Assembly: GCA_014378845.1 (NCBI GenBank)
Contig: JACMNB010000059.1
Coordinates: 46,047-110,046, forward strand
Length of the DNA stretch: 64,000 nucleotides
From: Methylotenera sp.
Lineage (GTDB): Bacteria > Pseudomonadota > Gammaproteobacteria > Burkholderiales > Methylophilaceae
Reading direction: 5' to 3'
Shown here in pieces: positions 1 through 10,140 of this stretch. How positions within the stretch are numbered: position 1 is the first letter of the stretch; each line of letters begins with the position of its first letter. Both the position numbers and the translations under genes were made by a program. Under the pieces are notes generated by a model. The model was not told the origin of the DNA, did no database searches, and saw nothing but the letters and a program-made list of their open reading frames with translations.

Positions 1-1
1 T

Positions 2-817
2 ACGCGCGGTATCGTCGCGGCAGTGGCAGATTTTTTGTATCAGCATAATGCCAATATTTTACACGCAGACCAGCATCAAGATGCGGAAAATAATCTATTT
101 TTAATGCGTGTCGAGTGGGATGTGGCTAATTTTAACCTAGGCGAAGCTGCATTTAGCCCAGCTTTTGCGCCAATTGCCACTCAATTTAACATGATTTGGC
201 AATTAAAGTTAAGCCAGCATAAAACGCGCGTGGCGATTATGGTGTCGCAATACGACCATTGTCTGGCCGATTTGTTGCACCGCCACAAAAGCGGCGAGCT
301 GGCTTGCGAAATACCGTTAGTGATTAGTAATCATACGGATACTGAAGAGTTAGTAAAATTTTACGGCATTGATTTTCACTATTTGCCAGTCACTAAAGAC
401 ACAAAAGCCGCGGTAGAAGCGGCGCAGTTTAAATTATTTAGCGTTTACAACATCGATTTAATTGTGTTGGCGCGCTATATGCAAATTTTATCGCCCGATT
501 TTGTGCAGCTTTACCCGCAGCGCATTATCAATATTCATCACTCGTTTTTACCGGCTTTTATTGGCGCAAAACCGTATCACCGCGCGTTTGAACGCGGCGT
601 TAAATTAATTGGCGCAACTGGCCATTATGTGACCGAGGTGTTAGATGAAGGCCCGATTATCGAGCAAGATATTGACCGTATTTCGCATCGCGATCAAGTA
701 GAAGATTTGATTCAAAAAGGTCGGGATTTAGAGCGCATAGTATTAAGTAAAGCCGTGCGCTGGCATATCGAAAATCGCATTTTGTTGTATGCCAATAAAA
801 CCGTGATTTTTGACTAG
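2..817 (+). CDS. purU: Formyltetrahydrofolate deformylase, 5' partial (truncated by window edge)
   Basis: Open frame runs to window base 2 (TRGIVAAVADFLYQHNANILHADQHQD...); C-terminal formyl transferase motif NIHHSFLPAFIGAKPYHRAFERGVKLIGATGHYV. Confidence 0.95.
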   Translation, partial: TRGIVAAVADFLYQHNANILHADQHQDAENNLFLMRVEWDVANFNLGEAAFSPAFAPIATQFNMIWQLKLSQHKTRVAIMVSQYDHCLADLLHRHKSGELACEIPLVISNHTDTEELVKFYGIDFHYLPVTKDTKAAVEAAQFKLFSVYNIDLIVLARYMQILSPDFVQLYPQRIINIHHSFLPAFIGAKPYHRAFERGVKLIGATGHYVTEVLDEGPIIEQDIDRISHRDQVEDLIQKGRDLERIVLSKAVRWHIENRILLYANKTVIFD

Positions 818-870
818 ACTTTTTGATTAAACTTTTTGACTAGACTTTTTAATCTGACTTTTTGATTGAG
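807..870. repeat. Short tandem repeat, about 26 bp unit, about 2.4 copies, overlapping the purU stop codon
   Basis: TTTTTGACTAGACTTTTTGATTAAAC / TTTTTGACTAGACTTTTTAATCTGAC / TTTTTGATTGAG. Confidence 0.8.
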
Positions 871-921
871 CTTATTGAGGAATCTTTATGATTCAGCCTT
901 GATTTTATAAATTGCAGGCGT

Positions 922-957
922 AAAAAAAGCGATTGTTATCAATCGCTTTTTTTTTAT
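922..957. terminator. Bidirectional rho-independent terminator
   Basis: AAAAAAAGCGATTG TTAT CAATCGCTTTTTTTTT, A-tract/stem/T-tract. Confidence 0.85.
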
Positions 958-971
958 TATAAATTAAGGAC

Positions 972-1106
972 TTATTGTGCAGGTGCATCCAATGGCGGTG
1001 GAGCTGGTTCATCAACGGGCGCAATTTCAGGCAATGCATCGTCAGCATAAACAACAGAAACATTTAAAGCAGTAATGGCTAACAAAATAGCGAACAAACT
1101 TTTCAT
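972..1106 (-). CDS. Small secreted proline-rich peptide (44 aa), hypothetical
   Basis: Reverse strand MKSLFAILLAITALNVSVVYADDALPEIAPVDEPAPPPLDAPAQ*; signal peptide-like N-terminus; AAGGGGAAAG upstream as SD; followed by the terminator at 922-957. Confidence 0.6.
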   Translation of the reverse strand: MKSLFAILLAITALNVSVVYADDALPEIAPVDEPAPPPLDAPAQ

Positions 1107-1209
1107 ACTTTCCCCTTTTATATTGATACAAATTATATTGAAACAAAAAATGACAACGAAACAATAATCTACACCGAGTTAACTATCCACGCAACAAAAA
1201 TAATGCGGC

Positions 1210-2466
1210 CTATTTTAAGCAAGTTTCGAGCGCGAATAAATCTGCAATTTTTTCGCGTTGGCGAATCACATGACACTTATCGCCGTCCACCATTATTTCT
1301 GCCGCGCGGCCGCGTGTATTGTAGTTGCTGGCCATACTCATGCCATAGGCGCCAGCCGACATAATCGCTAGCAAATCGCCCTCAGCTAGATTTAAATTTC
1401 TGTCGTGGCCTAAAAAATCGCCACTTTCGCACACAGGGCCGACAATTTCGTAAGTTTCTGCTGCGCCAACACGCGGCTTGACCGCCACAATATTGTGAAA
1501 TGCATCGTACAAAGCGGGGCGCATTAAGTCGTTCATCGCGGCATCTACAATGGCAAAGTTTTTGGCATCACTATTTTTTGCGCTGGGTTTTAAATACTCC
1601 ACTTTTGTCAGCAGCACGCCTGCATTGCCCACCAAGGCGCGGCCTGGCTCAAACAACAGTTTTACATTGCGTTTATTGATCTTGTCTAAAATCGCCTTGG
1701 CATAAGTGGTAAATGCTGGCGGCGCTTCATCGCTATAAGTAATACCAATGCCGCCGCCGACGTCGATGTGGCTAATAGGAATGCCCTTGGTTTCAAGTTT
1801 ATCCACCAAGCCTAAAATCAAATCCAGCGCCTCAATAAACGGTGCAAGCTCAGTAATTTGCGATCCGATATGGCAATCGACGCCATGCACGGCAATATTG
1901 GGCATGGCAGCGGCAGCCTCGTAAACCGCAATCGCCTCCTCAAACGCCACGCCAAACTTGTTATTTTTTAAGCCTGTGGAAATATACGGGTGGGTTTTGG
2001 CATCCACATTCGGGTTAACGCGCAAGGAAACAGGTGCAATTTTCCCCATTTCGCCAGCCACATTATTCAGGCGCGCCAACTCGCTAGCCGATTCCACATT
2101 AAAGCAAAAAATACCTGCGCTTAAAGCAGCACGCATTTCCTCTGCATTTTTACCCACTCCAGAAAATACGATTTTTTTTGGATCGCCGCCAGCGGCTAAA
2201 ACTCGCGCCAATTCGCCGCCTGAGACAATATCAAAACCCGCACCCAGTTTGGCAAATACATTCAAAATAGCAATATTAGGGTTGGCTTTAACCGCAAAGC
2301 AAACGAGGTGATTAGTGCCGACTAAACCCGCTTTAAAGCTAGTAAAAGCTTGGGTTAAGGCGGCTTTGGAGTACACATAACAAGGCGTATTAAACTCGGC
2401 TGCAATTTGGGATAAAGCTACATTTTCGGCATGCAAAGCGCTATTTTTCAAAGTAAAGTTTGTCAA
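1210..2466 (-). CDS. lysA: Diaminopimelate decarboxylase
   Basis: 418 aa; CFAVKANPN PLP-lysine motif, VDVGGGIGI-like (HIDVGGGIGITY), VGPVCESGDFLG motif. Confidence 0.97.
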   Translation of the reverse strand: MTNFTLKNSALHAENVALSQIAAEFNTPCYVYSKAALTQAFTSFKAGLVGTNHLVCFAVKANPNIAILNVFAKLGAGFDIVSGGELARVLAAGGDPKKIVFSGVGKNAEEMRAALSAGIFCFNVESASELARLNNVAGEMGKIAPVSLRVNPNVDAKTHPYISTGLKNNKFGVAFEEAIAVYEAAAAMPNIAVHGVDCHIGSQITELAPFIEALDLILGLVDKLETKGIPISHIDVGGGIGITYSDEAPPAFTTYAKAILDKINKRNVKLLFEPGRALVGNAGVLLTKVEYLKPSAKNSDAKNFAIVDAAMNDLMRPALYDAFHNIVAVKPRVGAAETYEIVGPVCESGDFLGHDRNLNLAEGDLLAIMSAGAYGMSMASNYNTRGRAAEIMVDGDKCHVIRQREKIADLFALETCLK

Positions 2467-2502
2467 GAGTCAGTATTTTTCTATTGGGTTAATTGAGCGG
2501 CT

Positions 2503-2724
2503 TTATTGACCAGTGTGTTGAGTATCGCTGCTGGACTTATCAATTTTATTCTCAACCTTAGGCGCGCCATCTGGCTTGGCTGTAGCCGCTTGCGGATAGC
2601 GCTGCTCGGGAATGTACAATGGTCCTTTTGTGCCGCAACCAACCAGCATGCCGCAAGCCATTGCCACACAAGCCAAATTCATCACTAAAATATTACTTTT
2701 TTTTGACATTGCAATCTCATACAC
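2503..2724 (-). CDS. lptM: Small lipoprotein of the LptM (YifL) family
   Basis: Lipobox LVGC followed by GTKGPLYIPE; position directly upstream of lysA is typical. Start may be the internal ATG (MSKKSN). Confidence 0.8.
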   Translation of the reverse strand: MYEIAMSKKSNILVMNLACVAMACGMLVGCGTKGPLYIPEQRYPQAATAKPDGAPKVENKIDKSSSDTQHTGQ

Positions 2725-2901
2725 TATTTTTTCAAAACGCTATTTTATCACTAATGTGACACACACAATAATTATGCGCTTGACGATGTATTTAGTACAA
2801 ATTTAGCCGTTCATTCCGCCAAACCACCCGACTATCGGATGCTACTAGACAAGGTTAATGAGGTTTGGGCATGATGCAATCAAGTAAAAAAAGGATTGAA
2901 T

Positions 2902-3297
2902 ATGAACGCAATTAAAAAAGCACAAAAAGGCTTTACATTAATTGAGCTGATGATTGTAGTAGCCATTATCGGTATTTTGGCGGCTATCGCATTACCAAGT
3001 TATAAAAATTATATAATTAAAAGTAAGCGTAGTGCTGCTCAATCATTTATGTTGGATGTAGCTAATAGAGAAAAGCAGTATTTGTTGGATGCGAGAGCTT
3101 ATACAACAAGTCTATCCACGTTGGGCGCAACAATACCGAATGAAGTTTCAGCAAACTATACGGTAGCGGTTACCGTGGGTGCAACAACACCTTCATTTAC
3201 TATTACCGCCACGCCAGTTTCAGGCAGCACCCAAGCGGGCGATGAAAATTTGACGCTGACCGATACAGGTATTAAAAGCCCTAGTAGCAAGTGGTAG
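2902..3297 (+). CDS. pilE: Type IV pilin (PilE/PilA-like)
   Basis: Prepilin motif [26 protein letters not shown]. Confidence 0.85.
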   Translation: MNAIKKAQKGFTLIELMIVVAIIGILAAIALPSYKNYIIKSKRSAAQSFMLDVANREKQYLLDARAYTTSLSTLGATIPNEVSANYTVAVTVGATTPSFTITATPVSGSTQAGDENLTLTDTGIKSPSSKW

Positions 3298-3307
3298 TGT
3301 GGCGCAC

Positions 3308-3775
3308 ATGAAGCAATTAAAATTATCAGCGGGATTCACACTGGTTGAAATGATGGTAGTTATTTCCATCATCGCTATATTTGCTGCTGTAGCAGTTCCT
3401 AGTTTTCAATCAATAATTCGCAATCAGCGCATAAAAAACAGTAGCTATGAGATGTTTACTAGCTTAATGGTGGCCAGAAGTGAAGCAATTAAACGTAACA
3501 CGGATATTACAGTGGCACCAGTCACTGCGGGGAGCTGGCAGGATGGGTGGACAATCAGTGCTGGCACTACTGTTTTAAAAAATCAAGAAGCGTTGAAAGG
3601 CATTGCCGTGAGCGGCGCACCAGCCTCGTTAACTTACAAAAGAACGGGTCGTTTATCTGCTGCCGCTACGCCCTCGTTCCAATTTGATATTAATCCAGCA
3701 GATTCTAATTTTATCCGCTGTATTACTATCGAATTAAGTGGCTTGCCACGCACTAAAAAAGGAGCGTGCTCATGA
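3308..3775 (+). CDS. fimT: Type IV minor pilin, GspH/FimT family
   Basis: AGFTLVEMMVVISIIAIFAAVAVPSF prepilin motif; first gene of the minor pilin cluster. A GTG at 3299 is an alternative start. Confidence 0.85.
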   Translation: MKQLKLSAGFTLVEMMVVISIIAIFAAVAVPSFQSIIRNQRIKNSSYEMFTSLMVARSEAIKRNTDITVAPVTAGSWQDGWTISAGTTVLKNQEALKGIAVSGAPASLTYKRTGRLSAAATPSFQFDINPADSNFIRCITIELSGLPRTKKGACS

Positions 3776-4326
3776 GTCGCCCTAGAATCAAGAGCGTTGC
3801 AGGTTTCAGCATGATAGAAGTGTTGATTACTATTGTAATACTGATGTTTGGCCTATTGGCTTTGGCAGGGTTACAGGGCAGGGCGATGACAACGCAAATG
3901 GAATCTTATCAGCGCTCGCAAGCATTAATATTGCTGAAAGACATGGTAGATCGTATTAGTGCTAATCGTAAAAATGCCGCAGCTTATGAGACTGCATCGG
4001 GAACAGCGCTAGGTACTGGGGCTGCCTGCCCCGCGGCAGGCGCAACTACCGCCAGCAAAGATTTGAATGAATGGTGCAATGCATTGCTGGGTGCTGCCGA
4101 GGTACAAGGCACGTCAAATATCGGTGCAATGATTGGCGCGCGTGGTTGCATCACTCGGACTGTTGCCCCAGCAACTGGTGTAGCTAGCCAATATCTAGTG
4201 GCGGTGGCATGGCAAGGCTTAAACAGCACCGCAACATCAACTATCACTTGCGGGCAAAATCTTTATGGTAACGAAAGCTTGCGCCGCTTGGTTGCGATTC
4301 CTGTCAATATAGCGGACTTGCTTTAA
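3772..4326 (+). CDS. pilV: Type IV pilus modification protein PilV
   Basis: AGFSMIEVLITIVILMFGLLALAGLQ. Confidence 0.9.
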   Translation: MSRPRIKSVAGFSMIEVLITIVILMFGLLALAGLQGRAMTTQMESYQRSQALILLKDMVDRISANRKNAAAYETASGTALGTGAACPAAGATTASKDLNEWCNALLGAAEVQGTSNIGAMIGARGCITRTVAPATGVASQYLVAVAWQGLNSTATSTITCGQNLYGNESLRRLVAIPVNIADLL

Positions 4327-4327
4327 T

Positions 4328-5347
4328 ATGAAATCGCCCATTCATACACATGTTTACAAGAGCAGGCAAACACAGAGCGGCCTGTCGTTAATCGAACTGA
4401 TGGTTGCCATTACGATCGGTTTGATCATTCTTGCGGCGCTTTCTAGTTTGTTCATCAGTCAAGCCAACATCCGTAACGAGCTGGATAAGTCGAATCGCAT
4501 GATTGATAACGGCCGTTATGCAATGGAATTGCTGTCAGACAATATCAGACTAGCAGGCTTTTATGATAACTATGCGCCCAGCGGTGCAGCCACCGTTGTT
4601 CCTACACCATGTACATTGACGGCCATTACCAATGCAACAACCAATATTAATGTGCTACTCCATCATGTGCAGGGCTACAATGCTGCCACGGTGTCGAGTG
4701 CCATCGCAAGCCCACCTTGCAGTATAACTTCATTGAAAAATGGTAGTGATATATTAGTGTTACGTCGCGTTAGCACGTCGAGTATATTAGCCACCGCAGC
4801 AGTAGCTAGCACGGCTTATTTCCAGGCAGCAAGCTGCGCGTCCGATGCCCCCCCTAGCTACAAGCTTGCTCTTGGTTCGGCAGGATTTACTACCTTACAT
4901 AAAAGAAATTGTACAACTGCCTCAGATTTGCGTCCTTTTTTAGAGCAGACTTATTTTGTGTCGCCTAATAACATCGCAGGTGATGGCATTCCCACGCTGA
5001 AACGCATAGAGCTTGACCCGACTGGCGCATATGTCACCACACCACTGGTCGAGGGTATCGAGTATATGCAAGTTGAATATGGCTTGGATACCAACTCAGA
5101 TGGAGTAGCAGATAGCTACACTGATTGCTCTGCGTGCACCTTTAGCGATTGGCCAAACATCGTATCAATAAAAGCTTATATTATTGCTAGAAATATCGAA
5201 ACGACAACAAACTACACTGACACAAAGACCTATTCGCTTGGGCTTGCTGGAACTTACACTCCCGCTTCGGCAGATCACTATAAGCGTCACGCTTACACTC
5301 AGGTGATTCGCTTGGTTAACCCGTCTAGCCGCAAGGAGACGCCATGA
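4328..5347 (+). CDS. pilW: PilW family type IV pilus assembly protein
   Basis: SGLSLIELMVAITIGLIILAALSSLF; NGRYAMELLSDNIRLAGFYD. Confidence 0.9.
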   Translation: MKSPIHTHVYKSRQTQSGLSLIELMVAITIGLIILAALSSLFISQANIRNELDKSNRMIDNGRYAMELLSDNIRLAGFYDNYAPSGAATVVPTPCTLTAITNATTNINVLLHHVQGYNAATVSSAIASPPCSITSLKNGSDILVLRRVSTSSILATAAVASTAYFQAASCASDAPPSYKLALGSAGFTTLHKRNCTTASDLRPFLEQTYFVSPNNIAGDGIPTLKRIELDPTGAYVTTPLVEGIEYMQVEYGLDTNSDGVADSYTDCSACTFSDWPNIVSIKAYIIARNIETTTNYTDTKTYSLGLAGTYTPASADHYKRHAYTQVIRLVNPSSRKETP

Positions 5348-5928
5348 TGTATACAACCAAGATAGGCCGCTATAGTAGGCCGAGTACTGGGCAGCCTAAT
5401 CAACGCGGTAGCACTTTGCTAGTGGCATTAGTGATGTTGGTATTACTAACATTAATGGCGATATCTGCCAATAATTCCACCACGTCAAGTATTCAGGTAG
5501 TCGGTAATGCCCAATACCGCGAGGAAGCAAATGCTGCCGCGCAGCAAGCAATTGAGAACGTAATCAGCAGCAACTTTACTGCTAACCCAACAGCTGCTGC
5601 TACTGCTGCATCTACTACAGTGAGCTTTGGTGCAGCCAGTTATAACGTAACAGTTGCAACACCCATTTGCACTAGCTCCGTTGCAATCACTAATGGCGAG
5701 CTAAATCCTACTACTAATCCAGCAGATAAAAATTGCTTAGCCAGTGGTACGGGAAATAACACTGGAATTATCGGTGCCACAGGTACTGCGGTAGCAACTG
5801 CACAATCGTGGTGCTATAAACAGAAGTGGGATATTAGCGCCACAGTAACAGATGCCAACACGGGAGCTAACACAACCCTGCATCAGGGCGTGTTTACCAA
5901 GGTTCCAGTGGGGACAGGTTGCCCATAA
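5344..5928 (+). CDS. pilX: PilX family minor pilin
   Basis: QRGSTLLVALVMLVLLTLMAISA; overlaps pilW by ATGA; operon position. Confidence 0.85.
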   Translation: MMYTTKIGRYSRPSTGQPNQRGSTLLVALVMLVLLTLMAISANNSTTSSIQVVGNAQYREEANAAAQQAIENVISSNFTANPTAAATAASTTVSFGAASYNVTVATPICTSSVAITNGELNPTTNPADKNCLASGTGNNTGIIGATGTAVATAQSWCYKQKWDISATVTDANTGANTTLHQGVFTKVPVGTGCP

Positions 5929-5998
5929 TGTATGTCTTTGGCAATATTATTTACAAAATTTGAAGTAACTGCCTTTATGGCAGCTTGGAGATAACATC

Positions 5999-8900
5999 AT
6001 GAAAAAAATACAATTTATTCTAGCTGGTCTATTGGTTGCTTTGATGACGCATATATCAACTAGTATGGCGGAAGATATTGATCTTTACAGTGGTATTACT
6101 TCTGGAGCTGCTATTCCCAATGTATTAATTGTGATTGATAATGCAGCTAATTTTGATGCCGCCACCTCTGGCGCTTGTGCTTATTCAGATGCACCATCAA
6201 CTCCCGTCAATATGGCAGGAAAGCTGGCTGGCTTAGAACAGTGCGCCCTCAATAATGTCATTGATGCATTACCGACCAACACAGATGGCACTGCCAGAGT
6301 TAATATCGGTTTAATGGTGTATGGCTCGACTGGAGTTGCCAGCTCATTCCCCTCTGCTGGTTGCGCCTCGTCGAACGATGGCGGTTGTTTAATTAGCCAG
6401 CTCACGGCTATGACAGCTACCAATAAAACTGCACTTAAGGCGCTGATTAAAAGCTGGACAACTGGCAATATCAAGGCCAATGCTGAGGGTACTGCATTAG
6501 CCATGCAAGAGGCTTGGGCTTATTATGCTGGCTCGACTGGTGCCTCGGGCAGATCTTATACGGCTATTAAACCACCCGCAGGCTGTCAAAATAACTTTGT
6601 GATTTTTCTAGGCAATGCTTACAACAATGTGGGAACACCTGGGGACAGCGGTAGCCCTAGCACGATGTTAGCTACAGCAGGTGCAACAGATACCAGCACC
6701 ATTACAATTCCTTATCCACAAGGTGCGGCCTGTAATACCAGCGCGCCTTATTACGCAATGGGTAATCATACCGACTCTTCTGGATTATATGCGGATGAGT
6801 GGACACGCTTTATGTACAAAAATGATCTTTATGGAACTCTAGATAATACTCAAAGCATAACGACTTATACGATTGCTGCGTTAGGAGCGTCTTGCAAGCC
6901 TAATTACCCCGCTTTGCTGACTAGCATGGCTCTTCATGGTGGCGGTAGTTATTTCCCAGTAAGTGCTGATTCTTCTGGCGATATTGTGCAGGCTTTTCTA
7001 AAAATTCTCAATGAAGTACAAGCAGTCGATAGCGTATTTTCTTCTTCCAGCTTACCCGTCAGCGTGAATGCGCAGGGTACATTTCTGAACCAAATTTACA
7101 TGGGCATGTTTCGTCCAGATGATGCTGGTTTGCCAAGGTGGGTGGGCAATATGAAGCAGTATAGTTTTATCGCTACACGTAGTACAGCCGCGCCGTTCGA
7201 CATCCGTTTATCTTTGGGTGATAGTCTTGGTGTTAACGCTATTTCCGCTGCAGAAACTGGGTTTATTACACCTAATGCGGTCAGTTATTGGACCTGCGGC
7301 GGTAGCCCAAGCGTGCGTGCATGCAGCCCAGTGGCAGACCTTACTGGCGGTTTCTGGGCTAACGACCCAAAAGGCGCTGGTCTTGCCTATGATTTAGCCG
7401 ATGGTGATTTGGTGGACAAGGGAGGCGCAGCTCAGATGATGCGGCTAGCCAGTTTGACCGCCGATTACACGACTACACCAGGCAGTTCAACCAATCCACG
7501 CAAGCTTTACACTTACTGTCCGAGTGGATCAGGATGCAATGCCACATTATCGAACACTACCAATGTTTTTGATCCAACTAATGCTGCAATCACCGATACT
7601 TTGCTGAAAGTGGGCCCTAGAACCATTAGTTTCATCACTTCTGCCGCTACAGTATCATCCGGGGTTAGCGTTTCACCAGGTGCTAGTGGAAGTCCAGCAA
7701 CGGTCTCGATAACGGCCTTGTCGAAATCAAGTTCTACTGTTACAGCTACTGTGAGTACTACTGACGCTTCCTCACTTACAGGCGGCATGAAGCTTAAAAT
7801 TAACACAGGTGCGTCGAAATACGATTGTAATCCTTGCACAGTTATAAGTGTAGGGACGACATCATTTACCTACAGCAATTCTGGTGGTAGTGGGTCAGCT
7901 ACGCTACCTTCTGTGGCAACGATTTATTCTAACTTTGCTACAGTAACCAAGACTAGTCATGGCTTATCAATTGGGCAATTGGTAACAATTAAGGCATGTA
8001 CAACACATACTGCACTCAACAACACCGTTAATACCATTACCGCAATTACTACTAATAACTTTACGATTGCACTTGCGACCTCTATCGGCACTACAGGGGC
8101 AGATACCGCCTGTACCTATACCCCTAATATTGCAACCGCCACTACTACAACCAGCCACGGTTTTGCCACTGGAGAAAGTATTACTATCTCAGGTATAACC
8201 CCCTCTGGTTATAATGGCACATGGACTATCACACCCACTGGTGCTACCACTTTTAGCTACCAATACACCGATGCCGCACCATTAGCCAACAGTTCGACAA
8301 TAGGTACAGCTACTGGCACTTCAGTTACTCGTGACGGTCTTATTAAATGGGTGCGTGGTGAGGACAATGTTGGCGATGAGCAAGGCCCAGGTGGCGCGGT
8401 CACTATACGTCCTTCAGTTCACGGTGATGTATTGCACTCAAGACCAGTGGCTCTCAATTATGGAGGCAATACTGGGGTAGTTGTTTACTATGGTGCCAAT
8501 GATGGTGTGTATCGTGCCGTCAATGGCAACCAGACTGCCGCTATAGGAACTACAACTGCAGGCGGTGAGCTGTGGGGTTTCATTCCAAGTGATTTTTTTG
8601 GCAAGCTCAAACGGCTACACACTAATAGCCCAGATTTGCTATTGCCATCAACACCAAGCGGCATCTTGCCTGCTCCAGAATCAAAAGATTATTTTGCCGA
8701 TGGTTCGACCAGTGTTTACCAGTTATTGAATGCTGATGGCACAACTAATAAGGCTTATATCTATCTTGCCATGCGCCGAGGCGGTAATTTCATTTATGCG
8801 TTGGATGTATCCGCTCCAGCTAACCCAGTGTTTTTGTGGAAGATAGGGCAATCTGGACTTACCACGCCAAGCGGCTTTACTGCGGGTACAGATTTTGCTG

Positions 8901-9991
8901 AACTAGGACAGACTTGGTCTGCCCCTAAAGTGGCGCTGATTAAAGGCTATAACGATGGTAGCGGCAACGCAAAACCAGTAATGATTTTCGGTGCAGGCTA
9001 CTCTACCACGCAAGATACGCAACCAGCTACGGCCGACAACGTTGGGCGGGGAGTTTATATTGTGGATGCAGTGACGGGGGCCTTAGTTTGGCGAGCCACT
9101 TATGGTACCAGCTCTGTCTGTAGCGGCACTGCAACAAAAGCAGCTTGCACGGTATTGGGCATGAATCATAGTATTCCATCTGATATTACCCTAATGGATA
9201 GGGACAACGATGGCTATATTGATCGCTTGTATGCCGCTGATGTGGGCGGTAATGTGTGGCGCATCGATTTGCAGCGATCAGGAAGTGCTACTAATAATAC
9301 CCCTGACTTCTGGAGAGTCAATCAGGTAGCCTCGCTTGGCGGCGGTGGCGTTCCTCTGCGCAAGTTCTTCTTTCCTGCAGATGTGATACCTACCAGTAGC
9401 TTTGATGCTGTCATCATTGGCTCTGGCGACCGAGAACACCCGTTGTCATCAACCAGCACAAGAGATAGAATTTTTGTGCTCAAAGATACTGCTACTGGAA
9501 ACGATGGGAGTGGCCTAACCACCATCGCCAACAGTGACCTATACGATGCTACGACCACGCTTTATAGCGCTGCTACGGGCACCAATAAAGGTTATTTTAA
9601 AGACTTTCTCGCTGGGGAGAAAGGTGTTAACGCACCACTTACAGTGGCTGGCTATACCTATTACGGCACTAACCAGCCTATTCCCCCATCGTCCACGTCA
9701 TGTACTAGCAACTTAGGGCAAGCTAAGGGTTACAGGCTTGATTCGCTGACTGGGGCGGTGGACTCTAAAGTGTACTATGGTGGCGGTCTCCCACCTTCTC
9801 CAGTGGCTGGGGTGGTGAATGTACGCGTACAGGGTGAAAGTACGGATAGTTCTGTACCGTTTTGTATTGGCTGTGGCGGTAATCCAAGTTGTGTTGGTGT
9901 CGACTGTAATTCAGCACTCGGCGGCGGTAAACCCCCCATCAATGTTCCAACCAGTCGTACTAGAACCTACTGGTATCAGGAAATAGATTGA
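5999..9991 (+). CDS. pilY1: PilY1-type pilus tip adhesin/assembly protein
   Basis: 1330 aa; C-terminal beta-propeller (SRPVALNYGG...YYGANDGVYRAVNG...GGELWGFIPSDFF; IYLAMRRGGNFIYALDVS), Ca-loop DRDNDGYID; downstream of pilX. Confidence 0.93.
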   Translation: MKKIQFILAGLLVALMTHISTSMAEDIDLYSGITSGAAIPNVLIVIDNAANFDAATSGACAYSDAPSTPVNMAGKLAGLEQCALNNVIDALPTNTDGTARVNIGLMVYGSTGVASSFPSAGCASSNDGGCLISQLTAMTATNKTALKALIKSWTTGNIKANAEGTALAMQEAWAYYAGSTGASGRSYTAIKPPAGCQNNFVIFLGNAYNNVGTPGDSGSPSTMLATAGATDTSTITIPYPQGAACNTSAPYYAMGNHTDSSGLYADEWTRFMYKNDLYGTLDNTQSITTYTIAALGASCKPNYPALLTSMALHGGGSYFPVSADSSGDIVQAFLKILNEVQAVDSVFSSSSLPVSVNAQGTFLNQIYMGMFRPDDAGLPRWVGNMKQYSFIATRSTAAPFDIRLSLGDSLGVNAISAAETGFITPNAVSYWTCGGSPSVRACSPVADLTGGFWANDPKGAGLAYDLADGDLVDKGGAAQMMRLASLTADYTTTPGSSTNPRKLYTYCPSGSGCNATLSNTTNVFDPTNAAITDTLLKVGPRTISFITSAATVSSGVSVSPGASGSPATVSITALSKSSSTVTATVSTTDASSLTGGMKLKINTGASKYDCNPCTVISVGTTSFTYSNSGGSGSATLPSVATIYSNFATVTKTSHGLSIGQLVTIKACTTHTALNNTVNTITAITTNNFTIALATSIGTTGADTACTYTPNIATATTTTSHGFATGESITISGITPSGYNGTWTITPTGATTFSYQYTDAAPLANSSTIGTATGTSVTRDGLIKWVRGEDNVGDEQGPGGAVTIRPSVHGDVLHSRPVALNYGGNTGVVVYYGANDGVYRAVNGNQTAAIGTTTAGGELWGFIPSDFFGKLKRLHTNSPDLLLPSTPSGILPAPESKDYFADGSTSVYQLLNADGTTNKAYIYLAMRRGGNFIYALDVSAPANPVFLWKIGQSGLTTPSGFTAGTDFAELGQTWSAPKVALIKGYNDGSGNAKPVMIFGAGYSTTQDTQPATADNVGRGVYIVDAVTGALVWRATYGTSSVCSGTATKAACTVLGMNHSIPSDITLMDRDNDGYIDRLYAADVGGNVWRIDLQRSGSATNNTPDFWRVNQVASLGGGGVPLRKFFFPADVIPTSSFDAVIIGSGDREHPLSSTSTRDRIFVLKDTATGNDGSGLTTIANSDLYDATTTLYSAATGTNKGYFKDFLAGEKGVNAPLTVAGYTYYGTNQPIPPSSTSCTSNLGQAKGYRLDSLTGAVDSKVYYGGGLPPSPVAGVVNVRVQGESTDSSVPFCIGCGGNPSCVGVDCNSALGGGKPPINVPTSRTRTYWYQEID

Positions 9992-10090
9992 TGGTATTTG
10001 GCTACGCTAATAAATGAATGATCATTGGGGCTGGGCAACTCAAAACAGAAGCGAAGTGCGAAGCGCTGGGTTGCTGCGCTACTGCCTTAC

Positions 10091-10110
10091 GGCGATGCTA
10101 ATGCATCGCC
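10091..10110. other. Perfect 8-bp-stem hairpin downstream of pilY1 (GGCGATGC TAAT GCATCGCC)
   Basis: Inverted repeat read directly; no T-tract. Confidence 0.5.
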
Positions 10111-10140
10111 GATATTAGATGGCCATTGGTATAGTTTCGT

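Noticed and set aside
2860-2895. Possible sigma-54 promoter upstream of pilE (TTTGGGCATGATGCAA)
   Set aside because: Spacing and bases do not fit GG-N10-GC; not supported by eye.
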